Below, piece after piece: positions 13,743-13,889 of a stretch of 13,889 nt of DNA. The notes below the pieces were generated by a model. The model made no database searches, had not been told where the DNA came from, and saw only the letters and a list, made by a program, of their open reading frames with translations. Source of the stretch: Candidatus Aerophobota bacterium (lineage in GTDB: Bacteria; Aerophobota; Aerophobia; Aerophobales; AE-B3A); the NCBI GenBank assembly GCA_030672445.1, contig DAOVGK010000045.1, positions 1 through 13,889 of the forward strand, written 5' to 3'. The number at the start of each line of letters is the position of its first letter. The stretch's first letter is position 1. The translations under genes were made by a program, and so were the position numbers.

Positions 13743-13889
13743 TGTACCACTTATTCCCCTTTTTATATATCCCCATCTATGCTACGCTTTAATAATACTA
13801 ACTTAAAGAGAATCGTCAAGCATCCGAATTAGCAGGTACACCACCTTGAGTTTAGATATTTTATAAAAATAATTTGACATTCTCCAATT
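13743..13889. other. AT-rich intergenic DNA, no gene seen
   Basis: No supported open frame, RNA or repeat copy. A TTGACA near 13874 on the plus strand could be the -35 of a gene beyond the window, but its -10 would be outside. Confidence 0.5.

Overview
The window looks like bacterial chromosome from an uncultivated, probably anaerobic, saccharolytic and peptide-using bacterium of moderate GC (roughly mid-40s by eye). The evidence is bacterial Shine-Dalgarno sites (AGGAGG-type), -35/-10 type promoters, a tRNA-Leu with no encoded CCA, a GH51 arabinofuranosidase, a ROK sugar kinase, a MalK/UgpC-type ATPase and the HypA/HypB nickel-insertion pair. I cannot assign a phylum from sequence alone. No hydrogenase, CRISPR array, complete IS element or intact prophage is present.

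Layout. Positions 1-1935: the two permeases of a DppBC/OppBC-type peptide transporter; the first is cut by the window edge. 1936-2138: a G-rich tract followed by a composite inverted-repeat element. 2139-4781: an exported two-domain M16 zinc peptidase. 4802-6976, minus strand: an mscS-gldA operon (mechanosensitive channel, then glycerol dehydrogenase) with a good promoter at 7010-7037. 7050-7748: a small gene graveyard. A 111-bp MITE-like element with 22-bp perfect inverted ends abuts the C-terminal third of a CUT1 (AraQ/MalG-type) sugar permease, and after it comes a GH51 arabinofuranosidase pseudogene with a lost start codon and most of its middle deleted. 7758-9227: an intact GH51 alpha-L-arabinofuranosidase. 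9391-10380: a ROK glucokinase-type kinase. 10474-11142 and 11341-11715: hypB and hypA, separated by another palindromic repeat element. 11730-11855: a multi-hairpin DNA/RNA element between convergent genes. 11861-13349, minus strand: a small CxxC protein followed by a MalK/UgpC-type ABC ATPase. 13451-13534: tRNA-Leu(CAG), minus strand. 13539-13742: the last catalytic box of a tyrosine integrase, left as a remnant beside the tRNA.

How it fits together. The order CUT1 permease -> GH51 -> GH51 is the end of an arabino-oligosaccharide uptake and hydrolysis operon, as in Bacillus subtilis araQ-abfA. Here it has decayed to one surviving cytoplasmic arabinofuranosidase. The stand-alone MalK-type ATPase could energise CUT1 systems elsewhere in the genome. 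DppBC and the exported M16 peptidase could work together in peptide acquisition. HypBA implies a nickel enzyme (most likely a NiFe hydrogenase) elsewhere.

The most distinctive aspect is the density of short palindromic elements. A hairpin module based on CGCAGGCTTCAGCCTGCG occurs three times (1988-2110, 10381-10455, 11205-11250), each time with different flanking sequence. A GGGGACGTGATTATTTTT terminal sequence occurs three times (once alone, twice as an inverted pair). Two of the hairpin copies share a conserved tail just upstream of the ribosome binding sites of unrelated genes. I see no new multi-gene defence or metabolic system. The undescribed material is in these elements and in the decayed genes.
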